The translations under genes and the position numbers were made by a program. The notes beneath the pieces were generated by a model, which saw nothing but the letters and a program-made list of their open reading frames with translations, ran no database searches and was not told the DNA's origin. DNA of 64,000 bases, from contig JAFCMP010000543.1 of assembly GCA_017506865.1 (NCBI GenBank), positions 496,001 to 560,000 on the forward strand, read 5' to 3'. Positions 1 to 11,600 of this stretch are shown in pieces (position 1 is the first letter of the stretch; each line of letters opens with the position of its first letter). The DNA is from Tribonema minus (Eukaryota; Sar; Xanthophyceae; Tribonematales; Tribonemataceae).

Positions 1-1860
1 AATTACGCAACAATGGCACACTGCTGCAACCTCACCATCCTGTCAACACCTGAGTAGATCATTGTGTCATTGCTACCCTCACCTGCAATCATGAGTCGAC
101 ACTCCAGCATTGCAGGTGACCGGACTCTGTGAATGCAGTCAATTCCGTCCATACAAGGTGCTTTTATCACATGACTGCTGCCAACTAATGCCAAGTGGAA
201 ACAAGGCATCTGTGAATTGATGCTTAGCGAGCATTTTTTGTCGGTTTGAGTGGTGAGTGGAGCACAACAGCTGGTATACCGCTCACACAACAATTAGAAC
301 CATCTTGTTTCGTCAGATGCTGTTAGGCTCTATCTCCGCTGTTACAGTGTGACGGACGTCGTGTCACGTCAGCAGTATCATGAGACTACCATAGAAAAAC
401 GTTTTTTTACAAAGAAAAAAATCATGATGCAGCACCGTTACGCTTATTTTTTGTTGCAAGAGCCGAGTCTTGCGTATGTCTTTACCATGTTGCTTGCTTC
501 ACACTTCGAAGTAGACCTTCCCGCGGTAACGCAAGAGTGCATCCTCGCTGCACTGCTGGCGGGGCATGATTGCTGACTCCGCGGTGGGCATTTACGGCTG
601 CAACGGCTGACTGAAAGGAGCGCGCTGAGCAGTGCTGCAGCATGTGAAGTGACAATATGGGCTCCATACTGCATTGTGTACTTGGTACTACACTTCAAAT
701 TGTGATCTGCCTACTTGCGGCGGTCTAGCACTGCCTGCTCAGCAAAGGGACGAAGTGCTGGCTGAGTGCTGACGTTCTGCAGTTACGACTGACCGCGAGT
801 GCATGATGTGGCATGGATTCATACGCAAGCATCTGAATTGGAAGTACTTGTTGCCATTTGACGATGTCGTTTGAAGTGGACGTCAGCAAGCATTGGGACA
901 CTTTTGCTGCAAGGTAATAACATACTGCGCCCACATGTTGCAGTTTACAGGCTCACATTGAACACCAGCTTTATTCAGCATTGTGTACGAGCTACTTTAA
1001 AGTACAATATGTTGCCTGCAGTAGACGGGGGCTTTGTAGTAAGCAAACAATGTACAACGGATGCCTTGAGTAACCTGACTGAAATACAAATCCCAAACCA
1101 AATCTTTCAAGTGGATGGCGAGGCAAGGCGTATGCAGGCACTTTGATGGCTGATAGTCTATTGCAGGCCTGACATGCGAAACTGCCACAACACAGAACGC
1201 GGCAAACCTATGAAAGCAAGCGATGTTGCAGAATTGTGCTCACATGCCACATCGCAAAAAACGACAAGGCAATTGGAAAAGCCAGAACGACATGTCATAG
1301 GTTACAGTGGCTTCATTCTCCTTCTGCTCGCCCACCACCGGTTGATCGCCGTCGATCACGCAGTGTGAATGCTTACCACAATTAGTTCTAGCAGTGCGAT
1401 AACTCCGATTGGTCAGGCATCGCTAATGTGCTGTGCTGTCCACAGTGCTCAGGGGCAAGACCTGTACACAAGCACCAGGCGAGCGCCAATGCATCTCGCA
1501 ATTACTGGCCTAGCCAAAAAATATGTCCATCGTGCTCATAGTCTGTTGCTGCAAGTCAAACAGTCACTGCGTTTGCTGCGAGCAAGACCACCGCCCACCA
1601 GCGCAAAATGAGTTTGCGGTGCGGCAGAGAGAGGTGGGGGGTGGGGGGCGCGGGCAGGATGCACACAGTGCAGACCCCATTATCAGATTGACTCTACAGC
1701 TGGCATAGGCGCATACTCTGTGAAGTACTCGGCAACAGCTGCCTTGACACTGCGGCGCACCGCGCGCTCAGCAGCAGCACACGCCGGTGGCGCAGCGCGC
1801 CGCCCCTGCCCCTGCGCGCGAACGGCCCGCCGCGAGCGACCACGCACGCGCAGCCGACGC
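1..1860. other. No recognisable gene (left edge)
   Basis: I see no convincing coding exon, RNA gene or repeat array here. The open frames are short, lack recognisable motifs and are not bounded by good splice sites. The last part, about 1720-1860, is antisense to the low-complexity gene that ends at 1861 and probably includes its 3' untranslated region. Confidence 0.4.
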
Positions 1861-3625
1861 TCAGGGGTAGCCGCCCATGCCGTAGCCGCCCGTCATGCTG
1901 GCGCCGTAGCCGCCGGTCATGCCGCCGCCGTAGCCGCCAGTCGTCCCGCCGCCGTAGCCACCGGTCATGCCGGTGCCGTAGCCGCCGTGGCCGCCGGTCA
2001 CGGTGTTGCCGTAGCCGCCCGTCATGCCGCCGCCATAGCCGCCAGTGACCCCGGCGCCGTAGCCACCGCCGACGCCGCCAGTGGGGCCGGCGCTAGACAC
2101 GCCGCCCGCGGGGATTGCGCTCGACACGCCACCAGGGGGAAGGGCGCTGGAAACAGAGGGTCCGCCAATGCTAGGGGGGCCTCCGAAGCCCCCCGGACCC
2201 CAGGGGCCGGGGCCCCCAAAGCCGGGGCCGTAGGGGAAGCCGCCGTACAGGCCGCCGAAGCCGCCCCAGGGGAAACCGCCGACACCGCCCCACGGGAAGC
2301 CTGAGCGGGGTGGCAGAAAAATAGCAAGAGATGGTGGTGAGTGCTGGTGGTGGTTGACTTCAAGTTGTTGCGAGTGTCGGTGAGAGTCGTGGTGAGGGCA
2401 GCATATTGTGTCGGGGGGTGGAGATGTGGTGCGGCACGCGAGTGGAGTACGGTGGAGCTCTGTGCGAGAGTTGCGCAAGCGCTGCGCGGCATGTGGCGGC
2501 GGTGACGCTGCAGCAGATAGGACCGTGGATGACGCGATGTCAACGGAGTGTTGCACATGTCAAGAGCGCTAGAGGGTACGCGTGCACGACAACCTGTCAC
2601 GAACATGCGTACATCGCAGCCAGACATTGACTTGAGGTAGGCAGGAGGAGATGTCATACCGGTAGTGCTCTACGAATGGTCTGGCATTACTTGTGCTTCA
2701 CCATTACGTTGTCAATGAGTGAGCTGGCATGAGATCATAGCACATGCATGCTGAGGTTGTGACTGATGAGGCCACTCCTGAGTGATCGTTCATACATACA
2801 TACAGGGTACTTCAGGCATTTGAAATGATGATGAAACACTTCGACACTGCTTTAACATCAACGCGGTACCAGATCACTGACCTCCAAAGCCGAAGAAAGG
2901 GAAGTAGTGGCCTGCGAAGAAAACGTAACGGCAACAACGCGTTGAAGCACGGTGCGGGTCAGCGGTGATGGAGAATGACAAAACTTGATTACGATCATCA
3001 ATTTACTGCAGCTGTGCTATGCGTGAGATAACGACGCTCTGCACAGGACACGGCACAGACTTGCCGCAGAAGCAGTGTTGCAATAGAAACTCAAACATCA
3101 AGTTTGAAGATGTGTTTAATTTGAAAACTAGCAGCCTGCCTGTGTACAAACACCACATTCCGACTGAGCATTGCAATACATTACACCTTGCACATGGATG
3201 CTTGATGACTATCACAGTGCATCACGAGCGCAAAACAGCATGAATATGCCCTATAGGGCTGTGATCTACTCACCGCTGCTGGAGCTGCTGGAGCCGATGG
3301 AGCTGGAGCTCGAGCTGCTGGACGAGCCGCTGCTAGACGACGAGGAGCTGTGGCGAGGGCGGTGGTGCTTCTTGTGGTGGGGGTGGTGCTTCTTGTTGTG
3401 GTGAGGGTGGTGGTTGCTGCTGCTGCTGGGGCTGCTGGAGCTGCTGGAGCTGCTGGAGCTAGGGTGGTGGTTGCTGCTGCTGCTCGGGTGGTGGCTGCTG
3501 CTGTGGGGGCTGGGCGATGGGTGGCTGCCATCCGTGAGCTCGCGCTTGCGCTTCTTCTCGGGCGCCGAGGTGCCAAGGGCCCCAGCAAGACACAACGCCA
3601 GCAGAACAAAGGCACCGAGCTTCAT
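1861..3625 (-). CDS. Secreted Ser/His-rich and Gly/Tyr-rich protein (member A)
   Basis: Three exons on the minus strand, 3625-3274, 2911-2882 and 2300-1861, join in phase (both introns phase 1) to give 273 aa. Exon 1 begins with a clear signal peptide (MKLGAFVLLALCLAGALGTS), then a short charged stretch, then a Ser-rich block with clustered His/Lys (motifs like HHPHHKKHH). Exon 2 is 30 nt and adds only Phe, Tyr, Gly and His (HYFPFFGFG). Exon 3 is Gly/Pro/Trp-rich (GFPWGG) and ends in about eight TGGYG-type repeats before the stop. Donors are GTGAGT and GTCAGT; acceptors follow pyrimidine-rich DNA. The architecture matches member B at 27.3-28.9 kb. I do not recognise the family. A secreted wall, adhesive or metal-binding matrix role is inferred from composition alone. 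The antisense frames over this gene are shadows. Confidence 0.75.
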
Positions 3626-6480
3626 GGTTGCTCAAGTCTGGTGAGCTTGCCACAGGGCCAGAGAAGTGATCGGTGCCCATGGCTAAGAGCGCAACGCAAA
3701 AGGCAGGTTACAAACAGTGCCATCGCATTCTTCTCTGGCTTGACTCGCCTCATGCGTGCATGCAGTGCTCTCGCTCGTGAGAGCACGCGGCGTGTTCTCA
3801 AGGCGCGCTGGCGCCGTTCTCAACACAAAGTGCGAATGCACGTGCCCTGCCAGAATCGATGAGATATGCTTCGCATGAATTTACGTTGAGGCAGCTCATC
3901 AAGCAGCTGGCCGGCCGCCTCGCTGCTGTGGCTTGTCTCCTTCGTGGGGAACAAACCAAGCAATTGGCGCGCTGTGAGGTTGAAGTTGAAGAGTCGCGAA
4001 GGGCAAAACGAAAATGTGTGCGAGATGTTTGCTGCTTCATGTACCTTCAGTACTCCAAAATCACCTTGTCGAGCTTGGCAGTATCGTGCGGAACACAATT
4101 ACCGAGCACAACCAGGCTGTACGCAAGGCAAGCAGGCCCAGAACTTAGGTGATTTTGACCTCAGTTGACAACCAGCAGGCAGGCAAGAAAACTTGCTGGC
4201 CGTACATGAAATGCTAAAAGAAGACAATATCATTGTTTGCAAGGCAAGGCAGAGAGTTGGTGTGCAAGTTGAGCGGCCCGCAAGTGCTGGAGGTTGGCGC
4301 CCTCGAAGATCAGCCTGAGAGGTGGACTAGCAGGTCAATCAATTGGGTGGCGCCAATTGATTGCTCAACGTTGAACAAGAACAATAGAACACCCCACACG
4401 AGAGAAGGGGCTCGGTAAGCAGTGCATACATGAGTGTCAATGACCTAATAGGTGGGCAGACCGTCAGAGTTGTTGTGTAAACCTTAACCATTTGCAATGC
4501 CAGGAATGTCAAACTCGCGCACGCAGCATGGGCGTTGTTTGTGCGCACAACACCTGCAGTGTGCATGAAACTTGACTAATACTACTTCAATGTGTATACT
4601 TCAGTATTAATGAGTTACTGCTTAAGACACAGAAAGCCCAGGTGATTCGGCGCAGCAGCAGCCTTGTTGAGTGCAGACGTCGCCTGTCGACTCGAGCTGC
4701 CTGTGCATGCAACGAACTTCGGAATCCTGATTGACAAATTGCCACTGGGGTGACCAAACACGTGGCACTTGACACGTGGCACTCTCGCTTTCTTCTCTCT
4801 CTGCAACCTTTGGCTGGTTCCCTGAAATATTTGAAATATGCATACTTCAAAGTAGACATGTCTACATGTACCTTGTGACAAAGTATATCAACACGCGTTG
4901 ACAATCACTTCTATGCACTAGTTCATGTGTGCCAGTGCTGCAAGCATGTCATGCACGTTCTTCGGCCACTATGCAGTGCAGGCACTGTGCGGCATGTATA
5001 GACATTTAGCATCCTGCGACTGCTGAAGCAGAAGCCAGCGAGCTTGCATTCATGACCGTCAATTGCTCTTCAGGGCTGCCGAGATCTCGCGGTGCATGAG
5101 TGTATGAGTCTGCACATGCTGTCAACTTGAGACGGTCTGCTTCCCTTGTTTGTGGAGGTTGGCCAGCCGTGAACACTCCATGTGAGCCCGGTCAGAAGCT
5201 ATGACCCCTGTATCCGCCCTTGTCTGCAGGTACCTGCAAGCACTCTTCTACTGTGAGCATGCAATCAACATGACGTGGAGAGGCGTTGCTGGCAAGCAGC
5301 AGAACAGCAGGAAGACCGAGTCGTGTGTCTGGCGGGTGTGGTGGTGCCGTCACAGCTTTCTTGCTGTGTGGAGCGGAGACAAGGGTGATTTCTACATTTG
5401 CAATTGAGGTTGAGGGTGTGACGCTCCCTTAGGATTTGAACTTGAAGTAACGTACGTAGGGCTTGAGCCCGACGCCCCCCAATTACGTCAGTCAAGACAA
5501 CGGCGCTGGTGGCCTCCGCACGTTTCATCTTGCCATACGTGCCGAAATTTGCAGTTTCAAAGCTGCAGTGTTTATCATACCCTTGACTTCAATTGCGAGC
5601 TCTAAGGTGTGTAGCCTGCTGGTCTAGGTGCGTGGCATTGTCAATGCAAGCTGTTGAGATATGGCACAGCTAGCGTTTCTACGCAATAGCTGGCTAATTT
5701 TCCTTGCCACACAGGTGCCTCCCCTGCACGGTCGTTTGTCACCACAAATACATGAACGCACCGAGGTGTCTACATGTTTGTCTCATTTGCCATGAGGTGC
5801 TTGCTATGAGGGGCACTTGCACAAGGTCGTTAGAGCAACAGCTGAACGCGGGGCGATGAAATGGTTGTGTCGCTGCTAACTTGAACTGGAGCTCATCAAC
5901 ATCAGAGCATGCGGCCGGATACATTGGGGAGATAGTGCGGCAGCTGCAGGCACAAGCTTGGATGGCATGAAACACCGAGTTTGTATGTCGAAGCTCAATG
6001 TCATTGCATATCTTGAACTTCCAGAGAAGTGTGGCTTGGAATCCACCTGCGCAATACCTTCAAATGAACAACTGTGAGTATTGCTTGCCAGTACTTCGTA
6101 AAGTAATTTTTATACCAAACCTCTGTGCAAACCGACAAGTATGACCGCTCAGGCCTGACGTGACATTCAACGTTCATAGAAAGCACTCTGGATAGAATGC
6201 ACATGGCAGCAAGAATGACCCCCGCCCCTTGTGATACAGTGCAAACACCTCGATGCACAAAACATCAGCTCAAGGTATGCCACAAAAAAGCAGAACTCAA
6301 TATGGGGCCTTTTATAATGGACTTGCTGATAATCACGGTCGGCTTATGGTACATCGGCAAGCCATGGGGAACAAAGCAAGCGCTTCGCCATGGATGAATG
6401 GTATGGTCAAGAAGTGACAAGTGTATGTTGAGACAGGCGCACCGGGCACAAACGAGGCAGAAAAGAGACAAGTCAAGCAG
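3626..6480. other. Intergenic region, nothing recognised
   Basis: No recognisable gene. The stretch contains a near-palindrome TACTTCAAAGTA at 4843-4854 and scattered CTTCAA/TTGAAG words that recur across the window. The 150 bases just above 3625 should contain the promoter of gene A, but no defined element stands out. Confidence 0.4.
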
Positions 6481-6489
6481 GGATGTGGT

Positions 6490-7650
6490 AGAATGTTGAT
6501 GCTGCATTAGGTCGTCCGTTGGCACCGGTGGCACTACTGCAGAAGCAGCAGTGCACACCTGCGCAGACACTGTGAAACGTTGCAAATTCCCTCTGAAGAA
6601 GGGCGATGTGACTCGGCGTACTCAGCTGATCACATCTGTGACATGCTGTACTGCCGCCTCCTGCATGTGACTTGACAACTCCTGTGCTCAGGTGCACAGC
6701 AACCGTCGACGCCCACTTCACCACAAAGCTCTCTTATACAGAGAAATCGGGTGCCGCGATGCGGCAGAAGTACTAAAATGGGGGGCATGTCCAACCGCAG
6801 TGGCTCGCATCTGTTTACAGACTGTATTGTGTTGGGCCTAGCAGAGCACAGCTATCATCTCGTGCTCTGTCAGCATCTGCTACGTAGGGCTGCTGAACCC
6901 ACTGCAAAGTTCGTGAACTGGGGCCTCTGTGGCAGCCGCCAGGGTCACCGCGGTTGATGAACAAGGGGCGCCCTCCTCAGCCTGTAGTGAGGAGTTGGGG
7001 AATCATTGCAAGCAAGCAACAAGCAAGCGGCGGATCAGGCGTCAATAGTAGTTTAATCCACACAATAAGCGTAGATGATAATATGATACCAGGGCCGCAA
7101 CTTCAGGTATGGATGGGCACGTATCTCATAGCATCAGCAGAGACTGTTACCTAGTGGCACATCGGCAGGCACACAGCATTATCAGACATTGTAATACTTC
7201 CTGGGCAATGTTGCAGTATAGGCCTCCACATGGCTGTGTTACGCCATGTCAATTCGGCTCTTACGTAGAGATGCACACAAAAGTCAAATTGCGCTATGAC
7301 ACAATGCAGCATGCCCCAGCCAGCTAGCAAGCCTCCGCTGGAGCTTTTGAGAAAGCAAGTATAGATTCAACCATTCCCCATGTATAGCCCCCCCCCCCCC
7401 CCCCCCCCCCGATCTTCTGTGTACTGGCAAATCTAGTTTTTGGCGTGTCCTGCCTCAAATTACTTCAATCACGTACACTATACACGTGTAGGTACGTGTC
7501 GGTTCTGACGTCACGCGTGCACGCCGTGAAGACCACGCAGCGGCTAGCGAACACAGCAGAGCAGCTGTCAACTAACAGAGGATTTATAGCCCTGCAGAAC
7601 AAGATGGCAACGAAAGCAAATGGCAGCGCTCACAGACTCTGCTAGATTCC
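6490..7650. other. Diverged duplicate of the 26.8-27.4 kb region
   Basis: Several blocks here match, in the same order, DNA downstream of and within the end of gene B. They include the block around 6500-6570 (shared CGTCCGTTGGCACCGG and GCGCAGACACTGTGAA), the block around 6770-6835 (shared ACAGACTGTATTGTG), and 7527-7590 (shared GAAGACCACGC, then a GGATTTAT word). In gene B the GAAGACCACGC block sits directly beside the Gly/Tyr-rich last exon; here that exon is no longer readable. This supports a segmental duplication covering genes B and C, with loss of the 3' end of C. Alignment was by eye. Confidence 0.5.
7388..7410. repeat. Poly-C tract (23 nt)
   Basis: An uninterrupted run of 23 C. Most other long runs in the window lie with C on the coding strand in introns; this one is outside any gene I can define. 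Such runs are error-prone in sequencing, so its length may be inexact. Confidence 0.9.
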
Positions 7651-7896
7651 GACCCAGCTGCAAGCGCTTACCTCCCTGCCAGCTCGATTGAGTGCAGCCA
7701 TGTCGACGGAGGGCGCTTATGACGGAATGATGGCGCCCAGGGCAGCATTTCTGCATGTACCATAATACAGCAGTCACGATGCTCAGACAATAGTATGGCT
7801 TGTGTTTTGGGTGGGGTCCGAACGAACTTGGTGCCCAAAATTGCATACCTGCAAACAAAGAAGGACCATCAATTGCTTGACCAAGTACATAGACAG

Positions 7897-8009
7897 TTTG
7901 AGTGGTTGTCGTTGCGACACTTTCAGACTGTCATACGACATGTAGATTCCTTACAGCTAGATGCCAATCATCTGGGCTTTTTCGCGCCCTGAGCGAGAAT
8001 CAATAAAAA
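7897..8009 (+). mobile_element. 5'-truncated copy of the non-LTR retrotransposon
   Basis: This segment is identical, apart from one mismatch, to the reverse complement of the 3' untranslated end of the full-length element (the matching arm is 8662-8780). It ends in the same A-rich tail (AATCAATAAAAA). It is flanked by a perfect 12-bp direct repeat GTACATAGACAG at 7885-7896 and 8010-8021, read as a target-site duplication. Only the last ~111-113 bp of the element were inserted, as expected of incomplete target-primed reverse transcription. It lies in the first intron, or just downstream, of gene C. Because the full-length copy has the opposite orientation, the two form a 119-bp inverted repeat about 650 bp apart. 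Confidence 0.9.
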
Positions 8010-8106
8010 GTACATAGACAGCTTCAAAAAGTACCGACAAAGTTTTTCTCAACACTGCCGATGCAGGTGATGCAACATGTGCTTCTGCATGTATCGATAT
8101 CCTGTC

Positions 8107-8388
8107 TCACTCACAATCGCGGCGGCCACTGCTGCTGCTGCTGGAGGAGCTGCCGCTGGAGCTGCTGTGGTGCTTCTTGTGGTGGGGGTGGTGCTTGTGG
8201 TGGTGGCTGCTGCTGCTGCTGCTGCCGCTGCTGCTGCTGCTGCTGCTGCTGCTGCCGCTGCTGCTGCTGCCGCTGCTCAGCTCCCTGTTCTCAACTTCGC
8301 CCCTGAGGTTGCCGTGAGCCTCGGAAGCGCCGCTCAGCAGGGCGAGGCACGCGGCCACGAGCAGGACGAGGAGGGCGCTGGCGTTCAT
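8107..8388 (-). CDS. Secreted Ser/His-rich protein, member C, probably decaying
   Basis: The first exon encodes a signal peptide (MNASALLVLLVAACLALLSG), then NLRGEVENREL, then poly-Ser/Gly around a His/Lys cluster (HHHKHHPHHKKHH). The start and pro-region closely match member B. A GTGAGT donor at 8114 would end exon 1 at 8115 in phase 1, as in A and B; without splicing the frame stops at 8107. A possible exon 2 begins at 7848 after a good acceptor and reads MQFWAPSSFGPHPKHKPYY in phase. It then runs on without a Gly/Tyr-rich tail to a stop at 7568. The retrotransposon fragment 7897-8009 lies between these two exons. The first exon is sound; whether the locus still makes a full family member is doubtful. 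Confidence 0.65.
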   Translation of the reverse strand: MNASALLVLLVAACLALLSGASEAHGNLRGEVENRELSSGSSSSGSSSSSSSSSGSSSSSSHHHKHHPHHKKHHSSSSGSSSSSSSSGRRDCE

Positions 8389-8560
8389 GTTTTTCGAGGT
8401 TGGGGCCGACTGCTGCAGAGTGTGAAACTCCTGTGCAGCGATGGCCTCAGGTCATCCATTACCAGCTGCCGCCATGACTTGCTTGGCCCTGCGGCGACGC
8501 TGCGGTCATGCGCTGCTGCCCTGACGCCATTTGGTGGGTGCCGGTCATGTTCTCGCGCTC
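8389..8560 (-). promoter_or_regulatory. Upstream block shared with gene B
   Basis: The sequence directly upstream of the gene C start resembles that upstream of gene B (28880-29040). Shared words in the same order include GTGCAGCGA, CATGACTTGCTT, TGACGCC and GTTCTCGC. This may be a retained promoter and 5' leader, or simply the extent of the duplication. No TATA or initiator element can be assigned by eye. Confidence 0.35.
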
Positions 8561-8667
8561 TTGGGTCTCAGCCGTTTCCTGAAGTAGTTGTTGAACTTGT
8601 GGTGGACTTCTCTTTCGTGTTCAGGCTCAGTATTTTTTGTTGTGCTGCAAAAATCATCAGGATGTAC

Positions 8668-11600
8668 TTTTTATTAATTCTCGCTCAGGGCGCGAAAAAG
8701 CCCAGATGATTGGCATCTAGCTGTAAGGAATCTACATGTCGTATGACAGTCTGAAAGTGTCGCAACGACAACCACTCAAACGCCGCCGCCGCCAAATGGC
8801 ATCTCGGGGTCCTCCCCTACGTCCTCCTCCATGTGCCCCCCCCCCTGGATTCTGCCATGTGTGTCATGACACGGCCAGAGTACGCCATGTGGAGCGCTGC
8901 CGACAGTGCCGAGCGTAAGCGCGCCAGGGCGATGCCCTTGAGAGCTTTAGGGCGCGCTCCTCCGGGCACTGACATCCTGCTGGCATACTCCGTCGCCACA
9001 GCCTCCAGCAGCTTCCGCCCCTGCTCCCCGATGCTGCCAAATGACCCTATTGCCAATGTGGCAAGTTTGTAGCAATTCTGATCATAATGACCAGAATAGT
9101 GGGTAGTTTTGGCGGCCTCTTGGTCGCGGCAGCATCGCTCGGGGTCTGCTGCAGTCTTCGCCGCCCGCGACGCCACCTGTGCCTCGAAGCAGGTAACGTC
9201 CACCATGAGCGGTAGGTGGCGTGTCGGGTCGTCGTAGCCGGTCACCGGGAAGGCGTCGGCAGGCAGCACGATGTCCATCCTGCGACTCCCCGGCGGCCCG
9301 GCGGACCCCAGAAACGGCGTGTAGTCCTCGTCCACCAGTCCCGTTTTGAGGTATTGCCGCAGGAGGCGCTGCGTGGCCCTCTTGACGCTATTGTGGACAA
9401 TGGTGTCGTGCGCCTTGACGCGTGGCGCTTGACACAGCCGTGCATGCAGGGTGCCGCCCGGCGACTTCCCGCACAGCTTGCAGCCTGCCGTCTGCTCCTC
9501 TACTCCGATGGCGCGTTTGACGGCCAGCTGCCAGGATAGGCCATCGAACGAAGCCGTTGTGGAGTACATGGGCTCGTTGAGGAATGCCATGCCGATCGAG
9601 TGCATGTGGCGCTGCGACCGGAATCGAGCAAGTGCTTGCGTGCGTTGCGTGCCCTGCGGCAGCTGTTGCAGGTCCGCCTCCACCTTATCTGCAAGCTCGG
9701 TAGCGACGGCATCTGCAAGCGCACTCTGATTGGGGCGCTTCAGGCTACACTGCAACTGCAGAGCACTGGCGTCAAGTACGCAAGCAGCATCCGCACCAGT
9801 GCCACCACCTGCTGTCGGCCGCAGCGGCGGCTGCTGCGTAGGTGGTTGCTGCTGCAGTGGCGTTAGCGCTGGTGGCAGTATATGTTCCAGCTTGTCACCT
9901 GTTGCTGCACGTAGAGATGTGGCAGCTGTGGCGATCGTCTGCATGAGGGGCAGGCGCGCCACCTCTGCTGCTGCTGCGCCTTGTAGCATTGCTGGTGTGG
10001 AACGCGCAGCGCCTGAATTGACGGCTGCCGCTGCTGCGTGCGCTGGTGCTGCAGCTGTGCCGCCTGCCGTTGCTGCTGCTGCCAGTGGTGTTGCTGCTGC
10101 CGCAGGTGTTGGTGCAGCACCTGCCGCATTGGCCGCTGCCACCGCCATTGCCGCTGTCGCAGCCGGCACGGTTGCGGCGCCGCCTGCCGACGCTGCTCCT
10201 GTTGCAGGTGCTGCAGCAGCCCTTAGGCTAGTAGGGCCTGTAGCAGCTGTATTGCCTATGCCCGCAGCCGCTGCTGTTGATGCTGCAGTTAGTGATGCCG
10301 CCGAGGCCACTTGAGGTGCAACATGTGCTGCCGCTGCTGCAGCAGCCTCTGATGCTGGAGCAGCTGCTGCTGCCGCCGCTGCTGCTGCCGCCGGAGTAGT
10401 TGCGCCGTGCGCCGCCGCTGCTGCTGCTGCCGCTGGTGCCGCCTGTGCTGCCGCCGCGGCCCCTGATCCAGCGGCAGCTGCGTCGTGTGTTGCCGGAATG
10501 GCTGCGCCATAAGCGCGGCCAGCCGCTGATGCAGTTGCCGCTGCCGGGGCGGTCGCGCCTCCACTGGCAACCGCCGCTGCCGCTGTAACAGTTGCCGCTG
10601 CTGATGCTGCTGGTGCTGGTGCTGCTGCCGCTGCTGCCGGTGCCGCTTGTGTTGCCGCATCCTCAGCAGCGTTGTCTGCAGCCGCTTGAGGAGCCGCCTG
10701 CTGCAGCACCCCCGCCCATCCAGAGAGTGCTGGTTGCAGCGCTTGCAACGTGCCCGCCACATACGCAGCATCAGCGATGTCGCAGGCGCTGGTAATGCCA
10801 AGGCCGCCATGCCGTGTTGGGAGTCGCGCTTGCTGTAAGGCTGGGCCGTGCGCTGCCAGATGGAAGTGGGCCCCACTTTGCTCAAACTGGCGCCAGGTCT
10901 GGCCTGGTGGCTGCAGGCCCATTGAGTGCTCAAGCACCCACTGCGTGACCCGATCCCACTCCTTGGCGGCTGGCGCTGTCTGCGTAGTGGGAATGGTGCG
11001 CAGGCAGTACGTCATGCGAGGCACCACGCAGTAGCGCAGTAACCTGAACATAGCCCTCGGAGATGTCAGGCGCGCGCATCGCTCTGCAAATCGAGCCCCT
11101 GCCCCGCCTGCACCCGCTTCCCTGCGCAGCCATGCGTCCACAAAGCTGCTGTGGCCCACCGGCACCCCCAGCAACACAGCTCCACGGTTCTGATTTTCAT
11201 CCGTATCCCCCACTAGCTGAACGCCCAGCTGCTGCAGCAGTTGCCGCTCGTGGTCTGTCACCACATGCCCCCTGCCAGGCAGCGCGCGTGACTTGGTGAG
11301 GTTTAGCTCCAGCCCCACCTCCGCAAAGTGTTGTTTGAGCTGCGCCACCGCCTGTATGTCATCCTGAGTCAGCGTGCAAGCGCCTGTTCGGACGTTGGCA
11401 TCGTCCATGTAGGCGCCCATCCGCCTCCGCGCGCGCTGCGCAGCCGCCGCCTCATTGAACCGTTTCAAGCACTGAGCAATGGCGCCGCAGAAGAGCATCG
11501 GTGCCGCGGGGTCCCCCTGCTTAAACCCGCGCTGAGACATGATGATGCGCGTGGAGCCGTCAACGTGCTGGAACAGCAGGCGTGGCCGAGTGCGAACGTA

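Noticed and set aside
1720-2304. Long Ala/Arg-rich open frame on the plus strand
   Set aside because: It is antisense to the Gly/Tyr-rich exon of gene A, whose frame closes with good splice sites; the Ala-rich reading is the complement of Gly/Tyr codons.
8077-8709. 210-aa Ala/Val-rich plus-strand frame
   Set aside because: It is antisense to the signal peptide and poly-Ser exon of gene C; poly-Ala arises from the complementary triplet repeat.
7897-8780. 119-bp inverted repeat enclosing gene C, read as a composite or foldback transposon
   Set aside because: Each arm is the 3' end of a separately inserted retrotransposon copy. The left arm has its own perfect 12-bp target duplication and the right arm belongs to the full-length element.
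9730-10933. Ala-rich (plus) and Gln/Arg-rich (minus) frames over the retrotransposon
   Set aside because: They are shadows of the GC-rich triplets encoding the Ala-rich linker of the 1765-aa ORF, which alone carries recognisable domains.
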